Of a DNA stretch of 46,541 nt, positions 17,702 to 26,955 are shown piece after piece; within the stretch, counting starts at the first letter, position 1, and each line of letters starts with the position of its first letter. The notes beneath the pieces were generated by a model. That model was not told the origin of the DNA, ran no database searches, and saw nothing but the letters and a program-made list of their open reading frames with translations. The position numbers and the translations under genes were made by a program. This stretch comes from JARICQ01 sp964527205. Its GTDB lineage: Bacteria > Bacillota > Clostridia > Tissierellales > Tissierellaceae. The DNA is taken from NCBI GenBank assembly GCA_964527205.1, contig CAZGQG010000014.1, positions 1-46,541 of the forward strand, in the 5' to 3' direction.

Positions 17702-17732
17702 AAAAAGACTAGGATTATTTCCTAGTCTTTTT
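17702..17732. terminator. Bidirectional terminator between yeiH and the antiporter gene
   Basis: Perfect 13-bp stem (AAAAAGACTAGGA and its complement) with a five-base loop between convergent genes. The AAAGACTAGGA core recurs at 19010-19020 on the other side of the antiporter gene. Confidence 0.9.
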
Positions 17733-17757
17733 AATGTCTATTTTACAATTTCTTATC

Positions 17758-18975
17758 TTATCCCTTATTTGCTTCTCCAGCCCACTCATACACCTTCTTA
17801 GATAGGACCAGAGCTATTATTTCATTGAATAGGGCTGCTAGAGGTACAGCTGTTAGCATTAGCCCTGCTGCACTTTTCGAAATGCTCCTAGCCACTCCTA
17901 CGGCCACAGAGCAGAATATAAGTGACATGCCAGAATGGGGCAAGGTGGCTATTCCTCCGTACTTTCTCACTACCTCTTCTGCTCCTATAATTCTAGAGCC
18001 TATGTAGTTTCCTCCAATCCTTCCCAGTCCCCTGGCCATTACATAAATCCCACTTATCCATCCTATATCCCCTACTAATCTTAGATTTATTGGAGCTGAA
18101 CTATTTACTATAAGTATTATAAGACCAAGATTAAGTATGGGATTCCAATTCTTTTTAAATTCTTCCAATAGCTTAGGGCTTACATTGTTTATTACACCTG
18201 CTACAAAGCCCATTCCCAGTAAGATATAGCTCATCATTGGCTTTATGTATAGGTAATTATCTACTAAGTAAGCTAGTATCATAGTTATAGTAAAAAGTAT
18301 TATTGATATTATCCTATTTCTTCCCGGGCTTCTTTCTTCCTTCAAGCATCTACTGCTAAATATGCCAGATATCATTCCTATTATAATGGGAATAAAGATC
18401 ATAGAGGATAGGGTGGTAAATAAGGAGGATTCTCCTCCTGATACCCTTACTTGTACCAGACTTATTATGCTATAAAATATGATACCAGAAAGCAGACTAT
18501 CTGTAGCTGCTATGGGCCCAATTGTATCTGCCAGTGGCCCCTTTGCCTTGTACTGGTTAATGACAAAAAGAGCTGGCCCTGGTGCCAGAGCAATGGATAT
18601 ATTTGCAAATAATAGGGCTATAAGAATTGGTATGTCAAAAATTTTACAGATAAGTGCTGCACTTATAAATACTAGAATAAAGGATCCTAGTATTTGGAAG
18701 AGGTTTAATTTTACAATATCTAAACCATTTCCTTTAATCTTCTTCCATTGTAAATTCATACCTATCATTACACCTACTATAGTTTGGGCTGTCATTGCTA
18801 CAAATCCAAACCAAGCAGCATCCATTATATTCACATTGTAGAGATTGATTAGATTAGGCCCTAGTATGGCCCCACTGATCAACCAACCTATAATGGCGGG
18901 CAGCTTCATCCTTTTAACAAGGCTACCTACTGCGTAGGCTACTAATAGGCTTAGTATAAACCTAATTACAGCCAT
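17758..18975 (-). CDS. Cation:proton antiporter-like membrane protein
   Basis: About 12 hydrophobic segments over 405 residues. LPAIIGWLISGAILGPN (about 25-42) is the pattern of CPA-type Na+/H+ and K+/H+ exchangers. FANISIALAPGPALFVINQY and GPIAATDSLLSGIIFY occupy the position of the antiporter core. The usual double-acidic ion-binding motif is not evident, so transport of a cation is unproven and an organic ion is possible. RBS GAGGAGGG. Flanked by related hairpins, single-gene transcription unit. Confidence 0.6.
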   Translation of the reverse strand: MAVIRFILSLLVAYAVGSLVKRMKLPAIIGWLISGAILGPNLINLYNVNIMDAAWFGFVAMTAQTIVGVMIGMNLQWKKIKGNGLDIVKLNLFQILGSFILVFISAALICKIFDIPILIALLFANISIALAPGPALFVINQYKAKGPLADTIGPIAATDSLLSGIIFYSIISLVQVRVSGGESSLFTTLSSMIFIPIIIGMISGIFSSRCLKEERSPGRNRIISIILFTITMILAYLVDNYLYIKPMMSYILLGMGFVAGVINNVSPKLLEEFKKNWNPILNLGLIILIVNSSAPINLRLVGDIGWISGIYVMARGLGRIGGNYIGSRIIGAEEVVRKYGGIATLPHSGMSLIFCSVAVGVARSISKSAAGLMLTAVPLAALFNEIIALVLSKKVYEWAGEANKG

Positions 18976-19009
18976 CCCTTCCCTCCTCTTTAAGCTTAAA
19001 ACTTAGATA

Positions 19010-19037
19010 AAAGACTAGGAGAATCCTCCTAGTCTTT
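19010..19037 (-). terminator. Hairpin upstream of the antiporter and downstream of hemL
   Basis: AAAGACTAGGA (19010-19020) pairs with TCCTAGTCTTT (19027-19037). It lies just after hemL on the minus strand and should end the tetrapyrrole operon. Confidence 0.8.
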
Positions 19038-19051
19038 AAGTGAATCTCTTA

Positions 19052-20341
19052 TTATTTTATAGCTTCTAAGGCTTCTAAGTTTGCTGCTATTGTCTTTTCC
19101 AGGTCCTCATCACTATGGGCTGTAGACAAGAACATGCACTCAAATTGTGCTGGAGGAAGCATTATTCCTCTTTCTAACATTTCCTTAAAGTATTTTGCAT
19201 ACATATCTGTATCGCATTTACTTACATCATCATAATTCTTGAAAGGTCCTTCTCCAAAGAACAGGGTTAGCATATTTCTAAATCTTACTATTGTAGCCTT
19301 TACTCCTGTTTTTTCTATATTGGCCTTGATTCCTTCTTCTAGCTTTTTAGCTGTCTCTTCCATCTTTTCATATATATCTTCTGTTTCCTGTAGGATCTTT
19401 ATGTTTTTATAGCCCATATGCATGGCCAGTGGATTTCCTGAAAGTGTTCCTGCCTGATATACTCCTCCTAGGGGAGATACCATTTCCATTATTTCCTTCT
19501 TGGCTCCATAGGCACCTACTGGGAAGCCTCCACCTATTATCTTACCAAAGCAAGCCATATCTGGTTCTATACCATATACTTCACTGGCTCCACCATAGGC
19601 TATTCTAAAGCCAGATATTACTTCATCAAATATTAATACAGATTCGTATTCCTCTGTTACATCCCTTAGGTACTGAAGGAATTCCTGATCTCCTGGCACT
19701 AGTCCCATATTTCCTGCTATTGGCTCAACTATAATGCAGGCTATATCATCTCCATGCTCTTCAAATTTTGCCTTTACATCTTCTATATCGTTGAATCTAC
19801 ATACTATTGTATGCTTAACTATGTCCTCTGGCACTCCAAGACTTGTTGGTACACCATAGGTAATAGTTCCTGATCCACTTTTAACTAGAAGGGAGTCACT
19901 GTGTCCATGGTAACATCCTTCAAATTTAATTATTTTCTTCTTGCCTGTAAATCCTCTAGCTACTCTTATGGCACTCATTGTAGCCTCTGTACCTGAGTTT
20001 ACCATTCTAATCATATCTATGGCTGGATATGCCTCTACCATTAATTTTGCCATATCTACTTCTATCTTAGTAGGCAGTCCAAAGCTTAGGCCATCCTTTA
20101 TTATATCTTCTATACCAGTCATTAGTTCCTTGTCATTGTGACCAAGTATTGCAGGTCCCCAGGATCCTATATAGTCTATATATTCATTGCCATCCTCATC
20201 TTCTATCTTGCTTCCATATCCCCTTTTAATAAATACAGGTCCTGAATCTACGGAATTAAATGCCCTTACAGGACTATTAACTCCACCTGGTATATACTTT
20301 ACAGCTTCTTCATATGTTCTTTTCGACTTATCAAATTTCAT
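19052..20341 (-). CDS. hemL: Glutamate-1-semialdehyde 2,1-aminomutase
   Basis: Converts glutamate-1-semialdehyde to 5-aminolevulinate, the step after HemA. A full-length 429-residue class III aminotransferase: KYIPGGVNSPVRAF at the N-terminus, FEGCYHGHSDSLLVKSG, LIFDEVISGFR, and GKIIGGGFPVGAYG around residue 265 with the PLP lysine. The ATG at 20341 has GAGGAG eight bases upstream; a longer in-frame TTG at 20356 overlaps that RBS and is rejected. Last gene of the six-gene tetrapyrrole operon. Confidence 0.96.
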   Translation of the reverse strand: MKFDKSKRTYEEAVKYIPGGVNSPVRAFNSVDSGPVFIKRGYGSKIEDEDGNEYIDYIGSWGPAILGHNDKELMTGIEDIIKDGLSFGLPTKIEVDMAKLMVEAYPAIDMIRMVNSGTEATMSAIRVARGFTGKKKIIKFEGCYHGHSDSLLVKSGSGTITYGVPTSLGVPEDIVKHTIVCRFNDIEDVKAKFEEHGDDIACIIVEPIAGNMGLVPGDQEFLQYLRDVTEEYESVLIFDEVISGFRIAYGGASEVYGIEPDMACFGKIIGGGFPVGAYGAKKEIMEMVSPLGGVYQAGTLSGNPLAMHMGYKNIKILQETEDIYEKMEETAKKLEEGIKANIEKTGVKATIVRFRNMLTLFFGEGPFKNYDDVSKCDTDMYAKYFKEMLERGIMLPPAQFECMFLSTAHSDEDLEKTIAANLEALEAIK

Positions 20342-20356
20342 TTTATCACTCCTCAA

Positions 20357-21316
20357 TTATTTTAGTAGTTTTGCTAGATCCTTTGCAAAATATGAAATAA
20401 TTATGTCTGCTCCAGCTCTTTTTATTGATGTAAGTGTTTCTATCATAACATCTTCTCCAACTATACCCTGGTCTATGGCGGACTTGATCATTGAATATTC
20501 TCCGCTTACATTATAGGCAGCTACTGGTATGTTGAAGTTATCCTTGGTCCTCCTTATTATATCTAGATAGGAAAGGGCAGGCTTTACTATTATAATATCT
20601 GCTCCCTCATCTATGTCATATTGTACTTCTCTCATTGCCTCATCAGAATTTGCCATGTCCATTTGATAGCTCTTCCTATCTCCACAGCTAGGTGCTGACT
20701 CTGCGGCCTCTCTAAATGGTCCGTAAAATGCTGAACAATACTTTGCACTATAGCTCATTATTGGAATATTTTCATATCCATTATCATCTAGGCTCATTCT
20801 CATATGGGCTACTCTGTAATCCATCATATCTGAAGGTGCTACCATGTCCACCCCTGCCTCTGCATGGCTCACTGCTATCCTACTTAGATATTCTATACTC
20901 TCATCATTATTAACATAGCCCTCTTCATCTAATATACCGCAGTGTCCATGGGATGTATATTCACACATGCACACATCAGTGATTAGGTACATTTCTGGGT
21001 ATTCCTTCTTTATTGCTCTTATTGCCCTTTGTATTATTCCATCTTCAGCATAAGCCTCTGTTCCAAGTTCGTCCTTCTTATCAGGTACTCCAAATAAGAG
21101 GATAGACTGGATTCCTAGTTCTAATAGTTCCTTAACTTCATCTAAGACCTTGTCTACTGAAAAATGATATACTCCCTTCATAGAAGAGATCTCTCTTTTT
21201 ATAGATTCTCCTTCTACTATAAAAAGAGGATATATAAAGGCATCTATGCTTAGCCTTGTTTCTTTTACTAGATTTCTTATAGTTGAGTTTTTTCTTAATC
21301 TTCTTGCCCTATGCAT
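20357..21316 (-). CDS. hemB: Delta-aminolevulinic acid dehydratase (porphobilinogen synthase)
   Basis: Condenses two 5-aminolevulinate molecules to porphobilinogen. The 319-residue protein has the zinc-site VCMCEYTSHGHCGI and the two active-site lysine regions SYSAKYCSAFYGPFR and IIIVKPALSYLD. Start ATG after AAAGGAGGG, overlapping the end of the upstream cobA/hemD gene by eight bases. Zinc-dependent type, judged by the cysteines. Part of the same operon, 15 bases before the hemL start. Confidence 0.96.
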   Translation of the reverse strand: MHRARRLRKNSTIRNLVKETRLSIDAFIYPLFIVEGESIKREISSMKGVYHFSVDKVLDEVKELLELGIQSILLFGVPDKKDELGTEAYAEDGIIQRAIRAIKKEYPEMYLITDVCMCEYTSHGHCGILDEEGYVNNDESIEYLSRIAVSHAEAGVDMVAPSDMMDYRVAHMRMSLDDNGYENIPIMSYSAKYCSAFYGPFREAAESAPSCGDRKSYQMDMANSDEAMREVQYDIDEGADIIIVKPALSYLDIIRRTKDNFNIPVAAYNVSGEYSMIKSAIDQGIVGEDVMIETLTSIKRAGADIIISYFAKDLAKLLK

Positions 21317-22817
21317 CTTTTCCCTCCTTTACAAGTAATTCTACTAATCCATCTATGGTATAGTTCTCTGCTTCCTTATATACTTTGTGTCCTGCTTTTT
21401 CAATAGTTTGGCTGGTTATTGGCCCTATGGATATTATCTTTCCATTTCCAAAGGCTTCAGTTGCATTCTTTCCCAGTATTTCTTTAAAGTTGCTAAAGGT
21501 AGATGAGGATGTGAAGAGGAAATAATATTCTTCAAGTTCTCTTAGTGTCTCTAAGATCTCATCCTTGCTTTCTTCTGTCTTTAGGGTATCGTATATTACA
21601 ACTTCATCTACAAGTGCCATTCTTCCTAGCTCTTTTATAATTACTTCCCTTGCTATTTTTGCTCTAGGAACTAAGACACTGTCTTTTTTCTTTAAAACTG
21701 GTCTAAGAACTTCCACTAATTCTTCTCCTACAAACCTATCTGGTACTATATCTACCTTTATACCATACTTTTCTATGGCATCTTGGGTTTTAGTTCCCAC
21801 TGCTGCTATTTTAATTCCTGCCATATCCCTAAGGTCCTTTTCTAATTCAAAGTATCTCTTAAAGAATATTTCTACTCCATTTACACTGGTAAATACAATG
21901 TAGTTGTAAAGATTGATATTTTCAATTGATTTATCTAATCTTAAATTTGGTTTTATTTCTGCTATTTCTATGGCTGGGAAGGATAGTACATTTGCTCCCA
22001 GTTCTTCTAATCTCTTTATTGTGGATATAGCAGCTGATTCTTCCCTGGTAATAACTACATTTTTTCCTCGAAGGGGTTTCTTATCAAAAAAGTCTAGTTT
22101 TTCTCTTCTAGCTACTACATCACCTATAACTATTAAACTTGGTGGTTTCATATCTGCCTTCACACTTATCTGATATATATCTGATAGCTTTCCATCTACT
22201 ACTCTTTGCTTGTTTGTAGTTCCCCAATTTATCATGGCTGCTGGAGTATCTGGATCCTTACCATTTGCTATTAATTTATTTGCTATATTTTCTAAATTTG
22301 ATACTCCCATTAAAAACACTAGGGTTCCCTGGATATTTGCCAGGGCGTCCCAGTTTAGATCGTCACTGTCATCCTTTTGGTGGCCTGTGATTACATGGAA
22401 GGAAGTAGCAACTCCCCTATGGGTAATAGGTATGCCTGCATAGGCAAGTCCCCCTATGGCAGAGGTAATCCCTGGAACAACTTCAAATTCTACCCCTCTA
22501 TCATATAGGTATTCTCCCTCTTCTCCGCCCCTACCAAATACATAGGGATCTCCACCCTTAAGCCTTACTACTAGATTGCCTTTTTTTGCTTCCTGATATA
22601 GGATTTCATTGGTTTCATCTTGAGTTTTTACATGAAGTTTTGGTGATTTACCTACATATACAAGTTTTACATTCTTTTTCAATCCCCTTAACATGCTAGG
22701 ATTTACAAGCCTATCATAAACTACTACATCTGCTCTTTTAAGATAGTATTCTCCCTTTACTGTTAATAATCCTGGATCTCCAGGCCCTGCGCCTATTAGA
22801 TATACTTTCCCCATCAT
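21309..22817 (-). CDS. cobA-hemD: Fused uroporphyrinogen-III C-methyltransferase / uroporphyrinogen-III synthase
   Basis: Residues 1 to about 245 are the SUMT (CobA) domain with YLIGAGPGDPGLLTVKG, VVYDRLV and RLKGGDPYVFGRGGEE. About 250-500 is a HemD domain starting RGKNVVITREESAA and containing YIVFTSVNGVEIFF. The fusion makes uroporphyrinogen III and immediately methylates it to precorrin-2, directing flux to siroheme and cobalamin-type corrins. Such fusions are common in clostridia. Starts with ATGATG overlapping the hemC stop; the second ATG (22814) is an equally good start. Confidence 0.95.
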   Translation of the reverse strand: MMGKVYLIGAGPGDPGLLTVKGEYYLKRADVVVYDRLVNPSMLRGLKKNVKLVYVGKSPKLHVKTQDETNEILYQEAKKGNLVVRLKGGDPYVFGRGGEEGEYLYDRGVEFEVVPGITSAIGGLAYAGIPITHRGVATSFHVITGHQKDDSDDLNWDALANIQGTLVFLMGVSNLENIANKLIANGKDPDTPAAMINWGTTNKQRVVDGKLSDIYQISVKADMKPPSLIVIGDVVARREKLDFFDKKPLRGKNVVITREESAAISTIKRLEELGANVLSFPAIEIAEIKPNLRLDKSIENINLYNYIVFTSVNGVEIFFKRYFELEKDLRDMAGIKIAAVGTKTQDAIEKYGIKVDIVPDRFVGEELVEVLRPVLKKKDSVLVPRAKIAREVIIKELGRMALVDEVVIYDTLKTEESKDEILETLRELEEYYFLFTSSSTFSNFKEILGKNATEAFGNGKIISIGPITSQTIEKAGHKVYKEAENYTIDGLVELLVKEGKDA

Positions 22818-23716
22818 CTTCCATCCATCTCCTTAAGCATTTTTTCTCCTAATTTTTTCCCAATATTATCCTGGTCCTCTATCTTGCCAGTTATTTTTTC
22901 CCTAAGCAGTATATCTCCATTAACAGATCCTAAGAAACCTTCAAGATAGATCTTGTCCCCTTCAATTGTAGAATAGGCGGCTACTGGTACTGTGCAGCTT
23001 CCTCCCACTGCCTTTAGGAATTCTCTCTCTGCCCTGGCCTGTATTTCAGTCTCAGGGTGAGATATCTTCTCTATGACCTCTTCTATTTTCTTATCATCTT
23101 CTCTGATTTCTATGGCTAGTATGCCCTGGGTTGGTGATGGCAGAAATTCCTCTACTCCCAAATACTGCATTCTTCCTGATAGGTCGATATCTAGTCTATT
23201 GATTCCTGCAGCTGCAAGTAGGGTTCCATCTAGGTTTTCTGACTCTATCTTATCTATCCTGGTTTGTATATTGCCCCTTATTCCTACTATTTTAAGGTCT
23301 GGCCTCATCTTTAAGAGTTGAAATTTTCTTCTCTTACTTCCCGTACCTATAATTCCTCCTTGAGGTATATCATCTAAAGATCCATATCCTTCTTTTAATA
23401 CCAGTACATCTCTAGGATCTTCTCTTTTTGGTGTATAGCTAAGCTTTAATCCTTGCGGAAGCTCCCCTGGCATATCCTTCATACTGTGAATAGCCATATC
23501 AACTCTCCCTGCCAGGAGTTCATGTTCTATCTCCTTGGTGAATATTTCCTTGCCTCCGATTTGATCTATAGGCTTATCGTATATGGTGTCTCCCTTGGTC
23601 TTTATTATCTTGACCTCACATTTTACTCCTGGATTTTTCTCTTCTATTTCCCTTATGACCATATTAGTTTGTGTAAGTGCTAAATCGCTTCCTCTACTAC
23701 CTACTATTATTTTCAT
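22814..23716 (-). CDS. hemC: Hydroxymethylbilane synthase (porphobilinogen deaminase)
   Basis: Polymerises four porphobilinogens to hydroxymethylbilane. Conserved segments: IIVGSRGSDLALTQTN at the N-terminus, DMAIHSMKDMPGELP, IGTGSKRRKFQL and FLKAVGGSCTVPVAAY, whose cysteine holds the dipyrromethane cofactor. GAGGAG supports the ATG at 23716, one base past the stop of the preceding gene; a longer in-frame start at 23734 lies within that gene. About 300 residues, full length. Confidence 0.95.
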   Translation of the reverse strand: MKIIVGSRGSDLALTQTNMVIREIEEKNPGVKCEVKIIKTKGDTIYDKPIDQIGGKEIFTKEIEHELLAGRVDMAIHSMKDMPGELPQGLKLSYTPKREDPRDVLVLKEGYGSLDDIPQGGIIGTGSKRRKFQLLKMRPDLKIVGIRGNIQTRIDKIESENLDGTLLAAAGINRLDIDLSGRMQYLGVEEFLPSPTQGILAIEIREDDKKIEEVIEKISHPETEIQARAEREFLKAVGGSCTVPVAAYSTIEGDKIYLEGFLGSVNGDILLREKITGKIEDQDNIGKKLGEKMLKEMDGR

Positions 23717-23717
23717 T

Positions 23718-24332
23718 TTAGATCTCCTCAACATTATTATTTAAATCCTCTTTAAAGTTTTTTAGTTCATCTATATCAAATTCTAATATCCTATCCATTA
23801 CCTGTCTTTTTCTCTCTGGATATTTCTGGATTATTTCATATCTAATCTCTTCTAATGTGTCTAGATAGTCCTTATTGTATTTACCATAAACTTCCTCTAG
23901 CTCACTCCTAATCTTTTTCGCTAGATAGGGAAAACTCCCTCCTGTGGATATGGAAATGGTGAGATTGTCATTTTTGTAAATTCCTGTATTAATAAAATCC
24001 GAATCCTCTCTTCCATCCACATTATTTACCAGAATCCTCTCTGCCTTGCAGTCCCCTACTATCTCCTTGTTCATTTTTCTTGAAGAAGTGGCTGCAATTA
24101 CAAGGTCCTTTCCTAGGAGGTGTTTCTTATTATAGAATCCCTTTTCTAATTTTATCCTATCTCCCCCGTACTTATCCACTAGAGCTTGAAATTCATCTAT
24201 AAAGTCTGGGCTGAGGATGCTTATCTGGGCTCCATAGTCTAGCATGGTCTTGGCCTTTCTATAGGCCACCCTGCCTCCCCCAACTATAAGGGTGGATTTG
24301 TCTTCTAATTCTATCATTATTGGAAAAAACAT
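23718..24332 (-). CDS. Precorrin-2 dehydrogenase (siroheme synthase N-terminal type)
   Basis: Oxidises precorrin-2 to sirohydrochlorin with NAD and may also insert iron (Met8-type proteins do both). The 204-residue protein opens with FPIMIELEDKSTLIVGGGRVAYRKAKTMLDYG, a Rossmann motif typical of CysG-N/SirC/Met8, then DLVIAATSSRKMN and SISTGGSFPYLAKKIR. RBS AGGAG eight bases before the ATG. It lies between hemA and hemC; with cobA/hemD it gives a short route to siroheme, the cofactor of the AsrC-like enzyme in this window. No separate SirB/CbiK chelatase is seen here. Confidence 0.9.
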   Translation of the reverse strand: MFFPIMIELEDKSTLIVGGGRVAYRKAKTMLDYGAQISILSPDFIDEFQALVDKYGGDRIKLEKGFYNKKHLLGKDLVIAATSSRKMNKEIVGDCKAERILVNNVDGREDSDFINTGIYKNDNLTISISTGGSFPYLAKKIRSELEEVYGKYNKDYLDTLEEIRYEIIQKYPERKRQVMDRILEFDIDELKNFKEDLNNNVEEI

Positions 24333-24341
24333 ATTAGGCTC

Positions 24342-25574
24342 CTATATTTCAAATATTTTTTTCATTATCTCTATATATTCTTCTGAATCCTCTTCTTCTA
24401 CTTGCTTTAAGGTCTTTATGGGTTCCCTTATAAATTGCCTTAGAGCGGACATTACCATCTTATCTATTATCTTTTGATCTCTTTTATTTAAATCTACTCT
24501 TTTATTTATATATTCCATTGTATCATTTTTTATCTTGCCGCATCTTTGGTTCAATGAGGCAATAACTGGATCTACGTGTATGCTAGCCAGCCAATCCATG
24601 AATTTTTCAACATCGTCATTTATCATTGTCTCTGCCTTTTTTGAAAGCTCTAATCTCCTATGGTGATTTTCCTCTGACAGTCTTTGTAGGTCATCATTAT
24701 GATATAGGGTTATATTTTCTTCTTCTCCCAGTCTAGGGTCCACATCTCTTGGAAGTGCCAGGTCTAGTATGTAAAGTTTGTCCTTGGTTCCAATTATGTC
24801 TTCTTTTTTTAGGACCGTGTGTGGGGCACCTGTAGCAGTTATAACTAGATCAACTTCTTTTAATATTTCATAGCGGTCAGCATATTCTACTGGTATTATA
24901 TCATGGAATATATCAAAGACCTTTTTTATTCTACCATGGGTTCTATTGGTTACATATATTTGATCTAGTTCTTCTTCAACTAAATATCTTATGGCCAGCT
25001 TGCTCATCTTGCCTGCTCCTACTATTAAGGCTTTCTTTCCCCTTAGGCTTTCCATTTCTCTTCTAAGGATTGTTATACCTATATAGCTGGTGGATAGGGG
25101 TATTTCAGATATCTTTAACTGGGACCTTATTTTTCTTCCCTCCCCTATGGCTTCCATAAAGAGCTTGTTTAGGACCTTCTTGCTAAAGCCTAAATCCATG
25201 GCAAAGGTCATTGCATCTCTTATCTGACCTAGGATTTGGTCTTCTCCAAGGACCATGGAGTCCAAGCCTCCTGCTACCATATAGAGGTGAACCACAGCAT
25301 CTCTTCCTGTCTTTGTAAATATGTATTTTTCAGCTTCTTCAAAGTGAAAGTATTCTTTGAAAAATTCCTTAACTTCCTTTATGGATATTTCTATATCATC
25401 ACTTGCTATATAAATCTCACTTCTATTGCAAGTAGATATGATAACTGTTTCTTTGATAGATTTATCTAATAATAAATCTCCACTTTCTATTTTCATAGAT
25501 TCAGTAAAAGAAAAACGTTCTCTTACTTCAATTGGAGCTTCGTTATGATTTATTCCAACTACTGCTAACTCCAT
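24342..25574 (-). CDS. hemA: Glutamyl-tRNA reductase
   Basis: First enzyme of the C5 tetrapyrrole route; reduces glutamyl-tRNA to glutamate-1-semialdehyde. The N-terminal VVGINHNEAPIEVRERFSF and VIISTCNRSEIYI hold the catalytic cysteine Cys49. MVLGEDQILGQIRDA and the NADPH-binding ALIVGAGKMSKLA follow, then a C-terminal dimerisation helix. Full length at about 410 residues. GGGAGG supports the ATG at 25574 over an in-frame start at 25592. Promoter-proximal gene of the operon; the 25575-25760 upstream region has no riboswitch fold I can recognise. Confidence 0.95.
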   Translation of the reverse strand: MELAVVGINHNEAPIEVRERFSFTESMKIESGDLLLDKSIKETVIISTCNRSEIYIASDDIEISIKEVKEFFKEYFHFEEAEKYIFTKTGRDAVVHLYMVAGGLDSMVLGEDQILGQIRDAMTFAMDLGFSKKVLNKLFMEAIGEGRKIRSQLKISEIPLSTSYIGITILRREMESLRGKKALIVGAGKMSKLAIRYLVEEELDQIYVTNRTHGRIKKVFDIFHDIIPVEYADRYEILKEVDLVITATGAPHTVLKKEDIIGTKDKLYILDLALPRDVDPRLGEEENITLYHNDDLQRLSEENHHRRLELSKKAETMINDDVEKFMDWLASIHVDPVIASLNQRCGKIKNDTMEYINKRVDLNKRDQKIIDKMVMSALRQFIREPIKTLKQVEEEDSEEYIEIMKKIFEI

Positions 25575-25763
25575 TTTTTCACTGCCTCCCATATATGACT
25601 ATAATAAATCTAATACTTAACAATACAATTATATCTCAACCACAGCTACTTTTAAAGCTTTTATCCTAATTCCTTATTAGATTATCATATATGAACCATA
25701 GCTTATCTGTATGTATAAAATCAAAGCTTACCCAGATCTTCCCTTTTAATTATAAATACAAAA

Positions 25764-25795
25764 AGCTATAGCATAATTATCTCTATGCTATAGCT
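25764..25795 (-). terminator. Terminator after the questin-oxidase-like gene
   Basis: Perfect 12-bp stem (25764-25775 with 25784-25795) and eight-base loop; on the minus strand the following sequence is TTTTTGTATTT. Confidence 0.8.
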
Positions 25796-25820
25796 AAATA
25801 TATTTTTTATTTGATCTTTT

Positions 25821-26822
25821 CTAAATAATATCTATTCTCTTTAATACAGCTCTTTTTAAATTCCTAACTGGATATTTTTTTGATAGCTCATGGCAGCTAT
25901 AGGTGAATTTAAGATGGTGAGAGTTGTGGGAGCCTGAACCTAAACTCAATATATATTCCCAGGAAAAATCAACCTTATCCTTTGGCTTGATATCTAAGCC
26001 AAGGTCTACTACTGTGAGTATATGGGTTATGACCATGCTTGTGTATATGTCTAGGGCCTGATGGAAATCCTCATAGTATTCTTCTAAACCTAGGAGGGCT
26101 TGCAAGCCTGTAATCCCATGTAAAACCACTATGCTTCCTGTATTAATAAAGGCAGGAAGTAGGAATGATAACAAGGCTTCTACCTTCTCATCCTTATTTC
26201 CATCTATTATAAAACCAGCCTCCATATAGTGTGGGCTTTCATAGAGGGACTTCATTTTCATCCCTGTTGTAGATTCTTGGCCTATAATAGCCTGGATATT
26301 CTCATCCTCTATTAGCTTTTCCATTTCTTCCATTGCCTGATCAGGAGCTATCTTTCTTTGGAATACATCTCCCTCCCTACAAGCCGTTAGGTAATAGGCT
26401 AGGGCTCTTCTTACTTCCTGTATTAGGTTTTTATCCATCCTATATCCTTCAACTCCATAATAGACCCTTATTAGGGTGTGAAATAGTCCTGAAGACATAC
26501 ATAGTAGATTTTCATTTAAGATTTTCTTTAAATAATCATCTATATTATCCTCATTTATATCTCTTTTAAATATATCTAGCACTGATTCATACATATCTCT
26601 GTTCCCTATACAAGTATCCAGAGATTCACATTCTGGATATTCTTCTCTAACTTGGTCTATTTTGCCCTTTTCTGTTTGATCCTTGGTTAAAGCCTCTACC
26701 TTTTTCATATTCTCTGTCATCTTATACATTGCTAATTGTGCCATAGGTAGATGATTTACTAGGCCACTTCTGTAAGGTGAATACTTTTCTCCATACTTAT
26801 TTATTATATGTCCTATATCCAC
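25821..26822 (-). CDS. Questin oxidase-like family protein (DUF4243)
   Basis: A soluble 333-residue protein. RSGLVNHLPMAQLAMYKM near the N-terminus, SGLFHTLIRVYYGVEGYR around 115-132 and VLHGITGLQALLGL around 235-248 match the pattern I know for the questin-oxidase-like family (an NHLPMA block, a GxxHxxIRxxYG block and an HxxTxxxAL block). Fungal members act on anthraquinones using oxygen; bacterial members have no established function and an oxygenase role would be odd in an anaerobe. The start is GTG with RBS AAAGGAGG at ideal spacing. Separate transcription unit between terminators. Confidence 0.65.
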   Translation of the reverse strand: MDIGHIINKYGEKYSPYRSGLVNHLPMAQLAMYKMTENMKKVEALTKDQTEKGKIDQVREEYPECESLDTCIGNRDMYESVLDIFKRDINEDNIDDYLKKILNENLLCMSSGLFHTLIRVYYGVEGYRMDKNLIQEVRRALAYYLTACREGDVFQRKIAPDQAMEEMEKLIEDENIQAIIGQESTTGMKMKSLYESPHYMEAGFIIDGNKDEKVEALLSFLLPAFINTGSIVVLHGITGLQALLGLEEYYEDFHQALDIYTSMVITHILTVVDLGLDIKPKDKVDFSWEYILSLGSGSHNSHHLKFTYSCHELSKKYPVRNLKRAVLKRIDII

Positions 26823-26900
26823 GAATAAACCTCCTTTTATTACATTTTCTCTATTTCACTTTCTCCTATTATCATACCCAATTTAACAGTAGAAAAACAT

Positions 26901-26936
26901 ATAAGAGAGCTTTTCCCTTTAGAAAAGCTCTCTTAT
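26901..26936 (-). terminator. Terminator of the molybdenum hydroxylase operon
   Basis: Perfect 15-bp stem (26901-26915 with 26922-26936), six-base loop, followed on the minus strand by ATGTTTTTCT. Confidence 0.9.
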
Positions 26937-26955
26937 GTCTTATTTATAGTAATTC

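Noticed and set aside
18479..18841. A 120-codon plus-strand frame inside the antiporter gene.
   Set aside because: Antisense of a clear membrane-protein gene; no RBS and no recognisable protein features.
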